Shown here piece by piece: positions 18,296 to 27,204 of a stretch of 64,000 nt of DNA. Origin of the DNA: Chitinophaga sp. CB10 (GTDB lineage: Bacteria > Bacteroidota > Bacteroidia > Chitinophagales > Chitinophagaceae); assembly GCA_001870995.2 (NCBI GenBank), contig MLAV02000005.1:62001-126000 (forward strand), given 5' to 3'. A program made the translations under genes and the position numbers. The notes beneath the pieces are model-generated. The model had not been told where the DNA came from and ran no database searches. It saw nothing but the letters and a program-made list of their open reading frames with translations. The number at the start of each line of letters is the position of its first letter. Positions within the stretch are counted from its first letter, which is position 1.

Positions 18296-19603
18296 ATGAT
18301 TTATAAGTACACCGGCATATGGGTTTTGCTAACGTTGCTGTTACTGTCAGCAGTACTCCCCTCCTGCCAGAAGACAGGCTTTACCTATGATAACATCATA
18401 GATAATAATGAAACGACGGATTATATCATCAGCGATACTTTGTCCGTAACGATGAAAAACATCCAGTACGACTCGGTGCCCACCTCCGGTTCCGGGGCGG
18501 CGCTCATCGGCTACAACAATGATCCGCTGTTTGGGAAAATCACTGCCGGCACTTACTTCCAGCTGGCGGCGCCGGCCACGCTGGATATCCCGGAGTACGG
18601 GGCCGCCTACGACTCCATGGCCCTGATCCTGATGCCGAATACCTACTACCAGGGCGATACCACGCGGCCGCAGGACCTGCGCATCTACCGCGTGCAGCAA
18701 ACCATAAAGCCGGCCACGAACTATACCAATATTTACAACAATAATACTTTTCAAACGGAAACCACGCCTATCGGCAGTTACACGGGAGTGATCCGCCCGC
18801 ATACGGATAAGACCATCAGCGTGCCAATGTCCAACACGCTGGGGGCACAGTTATTTGAAATGATCCGCAGCAAAAGCGCGGACATCAGCACCACCAACAC
18901 CTGGCAGGAGTTTTTCAAAGGGCTCTATATCACAGCGGGCCCGCTCAGCCAGGCGGTAAGCGGCTTCCAGGCGCAGGACAGCACGCTGTACATGCGCCTG
19001 TATTATCATAACAATGAACTGATCACAAAGGTGAAATACGTGGATTTTAAATTCACGAACAGCAGCGTGCAGTTCAACCATATTGACTACGACCGCTCCC
19101 AAACCGCCATCAGCGCGCTGGGGCCCACGATGAGAACATTACCTACCAGCAGTACCAACAACGCCGGTTACATGCAGCCTATAACGGGAGTGATTACACG
19201 AATGGACATTCCCTATCTTAAAAACCTGCTGCAGCTGGGAAAATATTTTCAACTGATGAAAGTGATCCTTACCCTGAAACCCATTGCCGGCAGCTATACG
19301 GATCACCGCCTGCCGCCGCGGCTGGCGCTCTGCCGCATTGATAACGCGAATAATATTACGGATACGCTTTCCTACGGTACGCTGGTGAAGGATGATTTGT
19401 TTAACGAGAACACTTACTACTCTTACGATATCACGGCGTACTGTAAATCCGAGCTTTCCGCCGACGGCCTCACTACCCGCGGACTGGCGCTGACGCCGAG
19501 CAGCGGCGATGCAAAAACCACCCTGGACAGGCTCGTGCTGGGGGATCCGCAAAACGCCGGGAGCAAACTGAAAATCCAGGTGTACTATTTACTGTACAAA
19601 TAG
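18296..19603 (+). CDS. DUF4270 lipoprotein
   Basis: 435 residues from the ATG at 18296 (an in-frame TTG lies 9 nt upstream). A signal peptide ends at the lipobox LLSAVLPSC, giving a lipoprotein. The sequence after it (NIIDNNETTDYIISDTLS, then GYNNDPLFGKITAGTYFQL) is characteristic of DUF4270, a Bacteroidota surface or periplasmic family of unknown function. Motifs in the C-terminal part (AYCKSELS, LVLGDPQNAGSKLKI) resemble a carbohydrate-binding-like beta-sandwich, which is inference. It is followed 11 nt later by an outer-membrane protein gene, which suggests a shared role at the outer membrane. Confidence 0.85.
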   Translation: MIYKYTGIWVLLTLLLLSAVLPSCQKTGFTYDNIIDNNETTDYIISDTLSVTMKNIQYDSVPTSGSGAALIGYNNDPLFGKITAGTYFQLAAPATLDIPEYGAAYDSMALILMPNTYYQGDTTRPQDLRIYRVQQTIKPATNYTNIYNNNTFQTETTPIGSYTGVIRPHTDKTISVPMSNTLGAQLFEMIRSKSADISTTNTWQEFFKGLYITAGPLSQAVSGFQAQDSTLYMRLYYHNNELITKVKYVDFKFTNSSVQFNHIDYDRSQTAISALGPTMRTLPTSSTNNAGYMQPITGVITRMDIPYLKNLLQLGKYFQLMKVILTLKPIAGSYTDHRLPPRLALCRIDNANNITDTLSYGTLVKDDLFNENTYYSYDITAYCKSELSADGLTTRGLALTPSSGDAKTTLDRLVLGDPQNAGSKLKIQVYYLLYK

Positions 19604-19614
19604 GAAGTATTAGC

Positions 19615-20838
19615 ATGAAGAAACACAATATATTTTGGCTGCTCCTGCTGTTGGGCAATTATGCCAAAGCGCAGCACGGACTGAATTCGATTTATTCGGC
19701 CTTTGGCATCGGCGACCTGGAAACAAGGGATTACAGCCGCAATTTTGGCCTGAGCAGCACCGGCATAGGGGCAAGGCCCACCGGTTACCTGAACGACCTG
19801 AATCCGGCTTCCTACAGTGCAATACCTACCCAGAATTTTATGCTGGACTTATCCCTCCGGGCGCAAAGCGTGAGCTACCAGGGGAAAAATCTGAGTCAAA
19901 CCGCGGGCGACCTGAACTTCAAACGCCTGGCCATCGGCTTTAAAGCGGCCAGCTGGTGGGGCGTCAGCGCGGGCATCACGCCGTTCAGCTCAGTGGATTA
20001 CAAAATCCTCAGCAAGGAGTACATCACGGGCAGCGGCACAGCCGTAACCGGTACCATGACGGGGACGGGCGGGCTTAACCGGGCTTACATTTCGAACGGC
20101 TTCCGGTTGTCGAAGAATTTTTCCGCGGGCGTGGCGACCAACTTTTTGTTCGGGCCCCTGGATGTATCGCAGTCGGTAGGTTCGGATTCTATTGTTACGC
20201 AGCGGCATTCCTATACGTTCAAACCCAACTTCACGGTAGGCGCGCAGTACCAGGGCAAGATTACGGATGATTGGAAGCTGGGGCTGGGCGCTACTTACCG
20301 CTTCCAAACAAAAATGAAGCTACAACAGAAACTGAACATCATCAACCAGGATGAAACGGTGCTGTTCACGGAAGACCGGGAGCCTTCCTGGTTTACGCTG
20401 CCGAATGAAATAGGCGCCGGTATATCGCTGAGTAACGGGGCTTTCACCTGGGTGGCGGACTATCGCAAACAGCAGTGGAACGGGCTTGACAACAAAGGCA
20501 CCGGGTATTATTACCAGGATGGGGAGCGGTATTCCACCGGTTTTGAATACGCGCTGCAAAAGCAGTACTACAATCGTTCTTATGAGGGTATGACGTTCCA
20601 GGTGGGATTTAGTTATAACAAATCGCCGCTGGTGATCAACCATACGCCGGTGACGGATAAATCAGGCACGCTGGGGTTTTCCGTACCGAGCCGGAACGGG
20701 GCGTTGCGGTATTATATAGGCGTGGAAGCGGGCCAGCGCGGGACGATGAATAACGGGTTGATTAAGGAGAATTATGTGAATGCGGTGTTTAATTTTAGTT
20801 TGAGGGATATATGGTTTATTAAGCGGCATTATGAGTAG
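19615..20838 (+). CDS. Outer-membrane beta-barrel protein (putative)
   Basis: 407 residues. A signal peptide (MKKHNIFWLLLLLGNYAKAQ) precedes many alternating amphipathic strands with Gly and aromatic girdle residues (FKAASWWGVSAGITPF, FKPNFTVGAQYQG, YRFQTKMKLQQKL), and the chain ends in an aromatic-rich strand, as in FadL-like or OmpP1-like barrels. GLNSIYSAFGIGDLE near the N-terminus is common in Bacteroidota barrels. I cannot name a substrate. It forms a two-gene operon with the DUF4270 lipoprotein, ending at a terminator 15 nt after the stop. Confidence 0.75.
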   Translation: MKKHNIFWLLLLLGNYAKAQHGLNSIYSAFGIGDLETRDYSRNFGLSSTGIGARPTGYLNDLNPASYSAIPTQNFMLDLSLRAQSVSYQGKNLSQTAGDLNFKRLAIGFKAASWWGVSAGITPFSSVDYKILSKEYITGSGTAVTGTMTGTGGLNRAYISNGFRLSKNFSAGVATNFLFGPLDVSQSVGSDSIVTQRHSYTFKPNFTVGAQYQGKITDDWKLGLGATYRFQTKMKLQQKLNIINQDETVLFTEDREPSWFTLPNEIGAGISLSNGAFTWVADYRKQQWNGLDNKGTGYYYQDGERYSTGFEYALQKQYYNRSYEGMTFQVGFSYNKSPLVINHTPVTDKSGTLGFSVPSRNGALRYYIGVEAGQRGTMNNGLIKENYVNAVFNFSLRDIWFIKRHYE

Positions 20839-20853
20839 TATTGGGGAGAGAAG

Positions 20854-20879
20854 GGGCTGCCGGGAGGCGGTCCTTTTTT
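20854..20879 (+). terminator. Terminator after the DUF4270/outer-membrane operon
   Basis: Stem 20854-20861 with 20866-20873 (8 bp, two G-U pairs), GGGA loop and six T residues. I saw no gene in the rest of the gap to 21074. Confidence 0.65.
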
Positions 20880-21074
20880 GTTTGTTTTTTGGGTATAGAG
20901 AAAAATTTATGGCTGCATTGGCAACTATTTTGCGTTGCTTCAACATTATCGGCCACTGAAACTGCCGATCTCAACACCGTACCTGGATGCATTGCGCTAC
21001 CATTAAACGCATGATCAGCACCGACAGCGTAATCGCAATAATGTAACTTGAATCATATGCCTCCTTTCAACTAT

Positions 21075-22439
21075 TTACTCCGTCAGCAACTCCTTAAACC
21101 AATACCCCGAATCCTTTATGATCCTTTGCTGCGTTTCAAAATTCACATACACCAAGCCAAACCGCGCCCTGTATCCTTCCGCCCATTCAAAGTTGTCCGT
21201 CAGCGTCCAGGCGAAGTAGCCGTCCACCGGAATGCCTTCCCGGCGGGCTTTTAGCACTGCGGCGATGTACTCCCGGAAATAGTTGATACGTGCCGTATCA
21301 TGCACCGCTCCGTCCTCTTCCAGGGTATCCGGGAAGGAGGCGCCGCCTTCCGTAACAATCAGCTTTTTAACGCCTTTGTAGGCGCTGAACTGCTTTAGTA
21401 CTTCATAGAGGCCATTCCCGTTGATCTCCCAGCCAAGGCCTGTCACCGGCACATTGCGGGCGCGGGGCTTTACCTCCGATACGCCGAGGATAGGCATAAA
21501 GGCATTATATCTCACCACCAAAGGGAAATAATTCTGTACGCCTATAAAATCAAATTCAAAAGGCAGCTTCTCCCAGTCGCGCCACAGGGCATAGCGTTTC
21601 CCGATTTTTTTCAGCAGCGGAAAATCATCCACCGGGTAACCAAGGCCCAGCGAGGGTTCTATAAAGAGGCGGTTAAAAAGGGCATCCGCACGGCGGGCCG
21701 CATATAAGTCCTTTTCATTGTTGGTATAAGGAATAATCTGGGAGCAGGAAAAGGTAGTGCCGATGTTGGCTTCCGGCATTTCCTCGCGGATAATGCGGGC
21801 AGCGCCGGATTGAGCCAGTACCGTATGGTGTACCGCCGGCAGAAAATAGGATAGCCCGAATTTGCCCGGCGCATGCACGCCCAGCATATACCCCAGGGCG
21901 GTGTAGCCGAAAGGTTCGTTGAGGATAATCCAGTTGCGCACTTTAGCGCCATATTCACGGATGCAGATCCTGGTGTATTCTTCAAAGGCAAATACAACGC
22001 CCCGGTGGCACCAGCCGCCTTTTTGCTCCAGGGCCTGGGGCAGGTCCCAATGGTATAGGGTGATATATGGCTCCAGCCCTATTTCCAGGCAGGCGTCTAT
22101 CACCTTGTGGTAAAATGCTATCCCCTGAGGGTTCAGCTCTCCTGTACCTTTCGGTAAAATACGGGACCATGCGATGGAAAAACGGAAAACGGAGAAGCCC
22201 AGTATCTTTGCCAGCAGTATATCCTGGAGGAAGCGGTTGTAGAAATCGGTAGCCACCCGGGCATGACTGCGATCCTTGATCTTGCCTTTGCGGGCGGAGA
22301 AAGTATCCCAGATAGAGGGGCCCTTGCCATCATCGCTGAAGGCGCCTTCATTTTGAAAAGCGGATATAGTTACGCCCCATAAAAAGTCATCCCCAAAATC
22401 CTTTCGGCTAAAGGGCATGCCGGAATCTTGCATAAGCAA
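21075..22439 (-). CDS. Glycoside hydrolase family 1 beta-glucosidase
   Basis: 454 residues, full GH1 length. The N-terminal DDFLWGVTISAFQNEGAF motif, the acid/base Glu175 in IILNEPFGY and the nucleophile Glu364 in LIVTEGGASFPD are present; the usual TENG reads TEGG. No signal peptide is seen, so it is probably cytoplasmic and cleaves beta-glucosides or beta-galactosides after uptake. The exact start is uncertain, since ATG codons at residues 1, 3 and 8 are all possible. It stands alone, convergent with the outer-membrane operon and divergent from the FGE-like gene. Confidence 0.92.
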   Translation of the reverse strand: MLMQDSGMPFSRKDFGDDFLWGVTISAFQNEGAFSDDGKGPSIWDTFSARKGKIKDRSHARVATDFYNRFLQDILLAKILGFSVFRFSIAWSRILPKGTGELNPQGIAFYHKVIDACLEIGLEPYITLYHWDLPQALEQKGGWCHRGVVFAFEEYTRICIREYGAKVRNWIILNEPFGYTALGYMLGVHAPGKFGLSYFLPAVHHTVLAQSGAARIIREEMPEANIGTTFSCSQIIPYTNNEKDLYAARRADALFNRLFIEPSLGLGYPVDDFPLLKKIGKRYALWRDWEKLPFEFDFIGVQNYFPLVVRYNAFMPILGVSEVKPRARNVPVTGLGWEINGNGLYEVLKQFSAYKGVKKLIVTEGGASFPDTLEEDGAVHDTARINYFREYIAAVLKARREGIPVDGYFAWTLTDNFEWAEGYRARFGLVYVNFETQQRIIKDSGYWFKELLTE

Positions 22440-22592
22440 AGTGATATTCTGATGCAGTTTACGACTCTTTGCGTAAAAAAATAATTATGAAATTGTTAAC
22501 CTCCACTTTAGGCTAGCGGCAGCCACCGGAAAAAAACAGGCTATCCCCATTTCAATATTGCTATTTTTGATGATCAAACAGGGAACAAGACC

Positions 22593-23645
22593 ATGACCAA
22601 CAGTAAATTTATTATTAATATCTGTATCCTCGGCAGTCTTGCAGGGCTTGCCTCCTGCGGCCAGGGGAAACAGCCCGCGAGGGAAACAGCCGCCTTTGCA
22701 TCGCCGGATACATTGAACCATATGGTACTCATTCCTGCCGGCGCCTTCAGCATGGGCGCGGACGACAATACCGGCGTGGCGGACGAATACCCTAAACACA
22801 ACGTCAAGGTGGACAGCTTTTATATGGATGAACATGAAGTCACCAATGCGGAGTTTGCGCTGTTTGTAGCGCAGACGGGCTATGTGACCACGGCGGAAAA
22901 GCCCATCTCCAAAGAGGAGCTGATGCGTGGCCTTCCGCCGGGCTCTCCGGAGCCGGACAGCAGCATGCTGGCCGCCGGCGCGCTGGTGTTTACCCCGCCG
23001 GACCATGCGGTCCCTTTCAACGATGTGTCACAATGGTGGAGCTTTGTGGCTGGCGCCAGCTGGCGGCATCCCGAAGGCCCCGGCAGCGATATTAAAGGGA
23101 GGGAAAACCATCCTGTAACGCAGGTTTCCTATGAAGATGCCCTTGCCTTTGCCAAATGGGCCAATAAACGACTGCCTACGGAAGCGGAATGGGAATACGC
23201 CTCCCGCGGCGGACTCAAAAATCAGCCCTACCCCTGGGGTACAGAAGAACTTACCGCCGGCAAACCGAAAGCCAACACCTGGAATGGTAATTTCCCTTAT
23301 AAAAATACCGCTACTGATGGCTTCGTGGGCACCGCTCCCGTAAAATCGTATATGCCTAACGGTTATGGCCTGTACGACATGGCCGGCAACGTTTGGGAAT
23401 GGGTTCACGATTTATACAACGCCAATTACTATGGGAAAGACGGAGAGCTGTCCGTTAATCCTACCGGCCCTTCAGCGGCATTTGATCCTGAAGACCCGGG
23501 GCAGGTAAAACATGTGATCAGGGGCGGTTCCTATATGTGCAGCGATGAATACTGCCGCGGTTACCGGGTGTCGGCCAGGATGAAGACGACGCCGGAATCC
23601 GGGCTGGCGAATCTCGGTTTCCGTTGCGCGAGATCAATAAGATAG
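22593..23645 (+). CDS. Formylglycine-generating-enzyme family lipoprotein
   Basis: 350 residues. The lipobox GLASC puts the protein in the periplasm or on the outer membrane. The FGE-sulfatase domain spans about 45-350, with IPAGAFSMGADD, YEDALAFAKWANKRLPTEAEWEYASRGG (given in part), NVWEWVHD and GGSYMCSDEYC. Cys316 and Cys321 occupy the spacing of the two catalytic cysteines of human FGE (336 and 341), which most FGE-fold relatives lack, so real copper-dependent oxidase activity on sulfatase CxPxR motifs is possible. No CxPxR sulfatase lies in this window. TATTTTTG at 22562-22569 is a -7 candidate. Confidence 0.85.
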   Translation: MTNSKFIINICILGSLAGLASCGQGKQPARETAAFASPDTLNHMVLIPAGAFSMGADDNTGVADEYPKHNVKVDSFYMDEHEVTNAEFALFVAQTGYVTTAEKPISKEELMRGLPPGSPEPDSSMLAAGALVFTPPDHAVPFNDVSQWWSFVAGASWRHPEGPGSDIKGRENHPVTQVSYEDALAFAKWANKRLPTEAEWEYASRGGLKNQPYPWGTEELTAGKPKANTWNGNFPYKNTATDGFVGTAPVKSYMPNGYGLYDMAGNVWEWVHDLYNANYYGKDGELSVNPTGPSAAFDPEDPGQVKHVIRGGSYMCSDEYCRGYRVSARMKTTPESGLANLGFRCARSIR

Positions 23646-23770
23646 CAACTGATGGATTCCTGGCGCGTAAGGCCAGTAGCGGGCTCCGTTGCGCGGAATC
23701 AGTAAAATTCAGTCGCCGTAGGACAGCAAAATAACGCCTTTGGTTTTCTCTTGCATCAAATCATAATAAA

Positions 23771-23796
23771 AAAGGTCGCCTGTTTAGGCGACCTTT
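23771..23796 (-). terminator. Terminator downstream of the M56 gene
   Basis: A perfect 10-bp stem (23771-23780 with 23787-23796, loop 23781-23786) is flanked on the minus strand by a U run. The plus strand has a weaker T tract, so it could also stop transcription from the FGE-like gene. Confidence 0.8.
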
Positions 23797-23836
23797 ATAG
23801 TAATAAAATTACAAGCTATTGAATGGCGCCAATATC

Positions 23837-25375
23837 TTAATTTGTCTTTTTCAGTTTAATAACGATCACTCCGTCTGCCCCTTTTTCACCATAAGCTTTG
23901 GTAGCATTTTCTCCCTTCAGCACGCTAACGGATTCAATAGTATTAGGATTTACCTCCTTCATTTCACTTTCATCTATTACTTTTCCATCGAGGATATACA
24001 AAGGTTTCTTTCCTTTAGCGCCATTGCCCGTAATGCGAACAGTTTTTACGCCGCCGGTATCCACTCTTAATCCAATAACATTACCCTGTTTTGACCGCAC
24101 TTCTGTTACGGTTCCGGCGTAAGTGGTCGCTTTGCCTTTTCCGGTGATGACGCCAGGGCGGCCTACTACTACTTTTTCTCCTTTGGTGGAATCCGCATTA
24201 TACACCAACACGATGCGCGGCTGGTCACCGGAGCTATCTGCAACAGCGCGTACATTATCGCCACTTACAAATACCGCTTCATCTGCGCCAATGGTGTAAG
24301 TATCTGCGCCTTTACCCGACTTCCGTATTTCAATCACCCGCCCCTTTGCGGAATCGCCGGGTGACTTTTTTTCGCGCTCCACCCTTATTTTCCTCACTTC
24401 CTTTGGCTTGTTGGTATCCGCAGCAGGCGAGGTTACCGGCGTAGCGGCAGGCATAGCTGCCGGTGCAGGTTTGGCTGCCGGGTGGGCGAAAGGATTGATA
24501 TCCGCCACCATGTTGGTTGCAGCGCGACTATAATTGAGGGACAAAACAATCCCGCCAACCATAGCGCCAAGCACAACGTACCGCAGCATGTGATAGGTTG
24601 ATGATTTCTTTTTATTCATCATCATAATTCTTGTTTTTAAGTGTGAGAAATTGAAGTTGTTTGCGATGGCCGTCGCATATGGGATCCCACTTATTTTTAA
24701 AAGACTGTACTGGTAGGTCTTCCGGTCCACGCCCTGGCGTAACAGGTAACGGTCGGTGATGAACTCTAGATTCTCCCGTATGGCTGATTTCATCAACCAT
24801 GCGCCGGGATTGAACCAGTAAAAAATGTTATTGAGTTCGCCCATGATCACATCCACGCTATGCCATTGGCGTACATGCACCTGCTCGTGCAGGAGAATAT
24901 CATCAATTTCATCCGGCTGGTGTAATACAGGGTTGATGTAGATGTTCCGGAAAAAGGAGAACGGGTTTACCGGCGAGTGCAATACCTTCACTGGCGTGCC
25001 ATTGATGGCATCGTCCGTTGCGCTTCTATGGATTTTGTACATTGAGCGAAGCTGTATCATAAAACGCCCTACCATGAGCGCAACACCTGCCCAGAAAGCA
25101 TATACCAGGATGTTCCAGTAGTTGAAATGCGGCGTTTCCTGCCACTGGCTGAAATCAGGCACATAAGTGAGTACCTGCCCTATTTCTTCGTGCCGGTGTA
25201 CGAAGCTGTTAATATCAATCAACGGGAACAGCGCCGCCACGAGGATGCCCAGCAACAGGAACACCCGGTTGAGCGTATAAAATGTCAGCTTCCGGAGCCC
25301 AAAGCGGTAAGCCAGGAAGCACAAGGTAAGCGCCACATTGGCCTTCAGCAGATAGATGAGGATTGCAGGTACCAT
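23837..25375 (-). CDS. BlaR1/MecR1-like M56 peptidase with TonB-plug-like C-terminus
   Basis: 512 residues from the ATG at 25373-25375; the 25402 start would run into the BlaI gene. Hydrophobic helices lie near 4-22, 33-52 and 88-106 and again around 275-295. DEIDDILLHEQVHVRQWHSV contains the HExxH-type zinc site of M56 membrane peptidases. After a Pro/Ala-rich linker, the C-terminus (PLYILDGKVID, IESVSVLKGENATKAYG, GVIVIKLKK) looks like the plug segment of TonB-dependent receptors. The pair with BlaI suggests signal-dependent cleavage of the repressor; the ligand is unknown. Confidence 0.88.
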   Translation of the reverse strand: MVPAILIYLLKANVALTLCFLAYRFGLRKLTFYTLNRVFLLLGILVAALFPLIDINSFVHRHEEIGQVLTYVPDFSQWQETPHFNYWNILVYAFWAGVALMVGRFMIQLRSMYKIHRSATDDAINGTPVKVLHSPVNPFSFFRNIYINPVLHQPDEIDDILLHEQVHVRQWHSVDVIMGELNNIFYWFNPGAWLMKSAIRENLEFITDRYLLRQGVDRKTYQYSLLKISGIPYATAIANNFNFSHLKTRIMMMNKKKSSTYHMLRYVVLGAMVGGIVLSLNYSRAATNMVADINPFAHPAAKPAPAAMPAATPVTSPAADTNKPKEVRKIRVEREKKSPGDSAKGRVIEIRKSGKGADTYTIGADEAVFVSGDNVRAVADSSGDQPRIVLVYNADSTKGEKVVVGRPGVITGKGKATTYAGTVTEVRSKQGNVIGLRVDTGGVKTVRITGNGAKGKKPLYILDGKVIDESEMKEVNPNTIESVSVLKGENATKAYGEKGADGVIVIKLKKTN

Positions 25376-25385
25376 AGTTGCATGT

Positions 25386-25745
25386 TTATTTGCCTTTCTC
25401 AATCATGTTAATAATCTCTTTCAGTTCATCCGGAGAAATCTTCTTCTCCTTTGCGAAAAAGGAAACCAGCTCCTTATAGGAGTCCGCGAAGTAATCCTTC
25501 ACAAAGCTGTTCATAAACTTCTTCTTGTACACCTGCTCCTCGATCAGGGGCGAGTATTCATATACGTTACCCACTTTCCTGCTTTCCACGAACCCTTTTT
25601 TCTCCAGGTTTTTGATGGTCGACGCCAGGGTGGTGTACGGAGGCGCGGGCGCAGCGTGGACTTCCAGGAAGTCTTTCACAAAGCCTTTCCCGGCTTTCCA
25701 GATGGCGATCATTGCAGCTTCTTCCTGCGGACTAAGCTTTTCCAT
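25386..25745 (-). CDS. BlaI/MecI/CopY-family transcriptional repressor
   Basis: 119 residues. A winged helix fills about 1-75 (LSPQEEAAMIAIWKAGKGF, YTTLASTIKNLEKKGFVESR), followed by the dimerisation part FVKDYFADSYKELVSFFAKE. BlaI-type repressors bind dyads as dimers and are inactivated by proteolysis through an M56 membrane sensor. That sensor is encoded 10 nt downstream. Two dyads overlap the promoter directly upstream (25777-25810), so autoregulation is likely. Confidence 0.93.
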   Translation of the reverse strand: MEKLSPQEEAAMIAIWKAGKGFVKDFLEVHAAPAPPYTTLASTIKNLEKKGFVESRKVGNVYEYSPLIEEQVYKKKFMNSFVKDYFADSYKELVSFFAKEKKISPDELKEIINMIEKGK

Positions 25746-25776
25746 TGAGGTTTGAGTTTGATGATGAACTTATAAC

Positions 25777-25820
25777 TACGAATCTTTCGTAAATCTACGA
25801 AACTTTCGTAACTAACCAAA
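25777..25820 (-). promoter_or_regulatory. Promoter with two tandem BlaI-type operators
   Basis: Box 1 (25777-25791) reads TACGAATCTTTCGTA and box 2 (25796-25810) TACGAAACTTTCGTA; box 2 is a perfect 7-bp dyad around a central C and box 1 has one mismatch. Their centres are 19 nt apart. On the minus strand TTTG (25817-25820), 19 nt and TAGATTTA (25790-25797) form the promoter, so bound repressor would cover the -7 box and the spacer. Confidence 0.8.
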
Positions 25821-25932
25821 TTTATTTTTAGGATAGGGCTAAAAAAGACGGTAATTACTTTGCAATAGCCTCATAAAAAAGGCTGCTGCAATAGCAGGCC
25901 CCGCATTGCTACTATGATCTGAGGGCTATATT

Positions 25933-25971
25933 AAAAAAAGAGGGTGCATCTGTAACAGATACACCCTCTTT
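25933..25971 (-). terminator. Terminator after the tandem thioredoxin genes
   Basis: A 16-bp stem (25937-25952 with 25956-25971, one G-U pair in the minus-strand RNA) and a seven-residue U run lie 25 nt after the stop at 25997. It is the first clear terminator downstream of the his/trp block on this strand. Confidence 0.9.
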
Positions 25972-25996
25972 CTGAAATATTTAAAAGCAGCTGCGC

Positions 25997-27133
25997 TTAG
26001 TTCAGCACTTCCGCCAGTTTCTTTTCAAGCTCCTCGCCACGCAGGTTCTTTGCAATAATCCTACCCTTAGGATCAATCAAAAAGTTCTGCGGAATAGCGC
26101 GCACGCCATACAAGCCAGCAACGGCGTTGTTCCAGCCTTTCAGGTCTGATACATGCTGCCAGGTCAGTTTATCCGCCTTGATAGCAGCCAGCCATTTGTC
26201 TTTTTTATCATCCAGGGATACGCCGAGGATTTCGAACCCTTTAGGGTTGAATTTTTCGTAAGCTTTTACCACGTTAGGGTTTTCCGCACGGCAAGGACCA
26301 CACCAGCTGGCCCAGAAGTCCACCAGTACATATTTACCGCGGAAGGAAGCCAGTGAGATCGCTTTCCCCGTGCTGTCAGCCTGGCTGAAATCCAGTGCAG
26401 GGCTACCGATAGCGGTTTTCCTGGCGGCTTCGAGTCTTTTTGCGAACTCTTTACCGGAAGGCAGGTTTTTCGCCTCTTTGCTCAGTTTTTTGTACAGCGG
26501 CTCTACGGCTTTCACATCAATATCGTAACCAGCCACCTGGTTGAGTACAAACAGGGCGATCGGTGAAGATGTATTGGCATTGAAGAAGTTGGTCTCAATT
26601 GCTTTCTCTGCTGCATCCAGGCTGTCGTAACGGGCTTCCAGCGCTTTCATGCCTTCCTTATCCTTAGCCTGGGAGAGGGCGCGGTATTGCTGCTGCAATG
26701 CCATGCCGGCCTCGGTTACGCCTTTCAGCTGCTCGCTGAGTTTATTATAGTCGTCGTTAGCTTTGGAACCGGTTACGGTTGCCTTGCTGATAGAATCGGT
26801 AGTAGTGATGGTAACGGTACCTTTATCCAGGAATACCGCAAGCATATCCCTGCGCATAGACACGGATTTGCCGGCATCTTCCGGCGCCAGCATCAGGCTG
26901 GCCATAGTTGGCTCTTCCAGCGTGCCGCTGAAAGTAAACTTCCCGTCTTTGGTAACGGTACTATCGATGAAAGTTTCGCCTGATTTACGCATTCTCAGGA
27001 AAACTTTCGCAGGGGTTTTCTGCTCGGATACGGTGCCCTGAATGGTGAAAGGTTTTGCGGTGACAGCTTTTTTATCCTGGGCAAACAATAATGCCGGCAT
27101 TAACAATGCGGCACCTATGACTAATTTCTTCAT
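25997..27133 (-). CDS. TlpA-family thiol-disulfide oxidoreductase with N-terminal DUF4369-like domain
   Basis: 378 residues. A signal peptide (LVIGAALLMPALLFAQ) is followed by a beta-rich DUF4369-like domain (about 25-130), a helical middle part (130-235) and a thioredoxin domain (240-378) with redox motif WASWCGPCR and the cis-Pro in VRAIPQNFLIDP. It should act in the periplasm, reducing disulfides or resisting oxidative stress. The gene is the second of a tandem pair, 71 nt after its paralogue. Confidence 0.88.
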   Translation of the reverse strand: MKKLVIGAALLMPALLFAQDKKAVTAKPFTIQGTVSEQKTPAKVFLRMRKSGETFIDSTVTKDGKFTFSGTLEEPTMASLMLAPEDAGKSVSMRRDMLAVFLDKGTVTITTTDSISKATVTGSKANDDYNKLSEQLKGVTEAGMALQQQYRALSQAKDKEGMKALEARYDSLDAAEKAIETNFFNANTSSPIALFVLNQVAGYDIDVKAVEPLYKKLSKEAKNLPSGKEFAKRLEAARKTAIGSPALDFSQADSTGKAISLASFRGKYVLVDFWASWCGPCRAENPNVVKAYEKFNPKGFEILGVSLDDKKDKWLAAIKADKLTWQHVSDLKGWNNAVAGLYGVRAIPQNFLIDPKGRIIAKNLRGEELEKKLAEVLN

Positions 27134-27204
27134 TGGTTTTTATTTTTACGAATAACAAATTTCCTCAAAAGGCAGCATCTAATCAACCTTAAAATGATAA
27201 GCGG

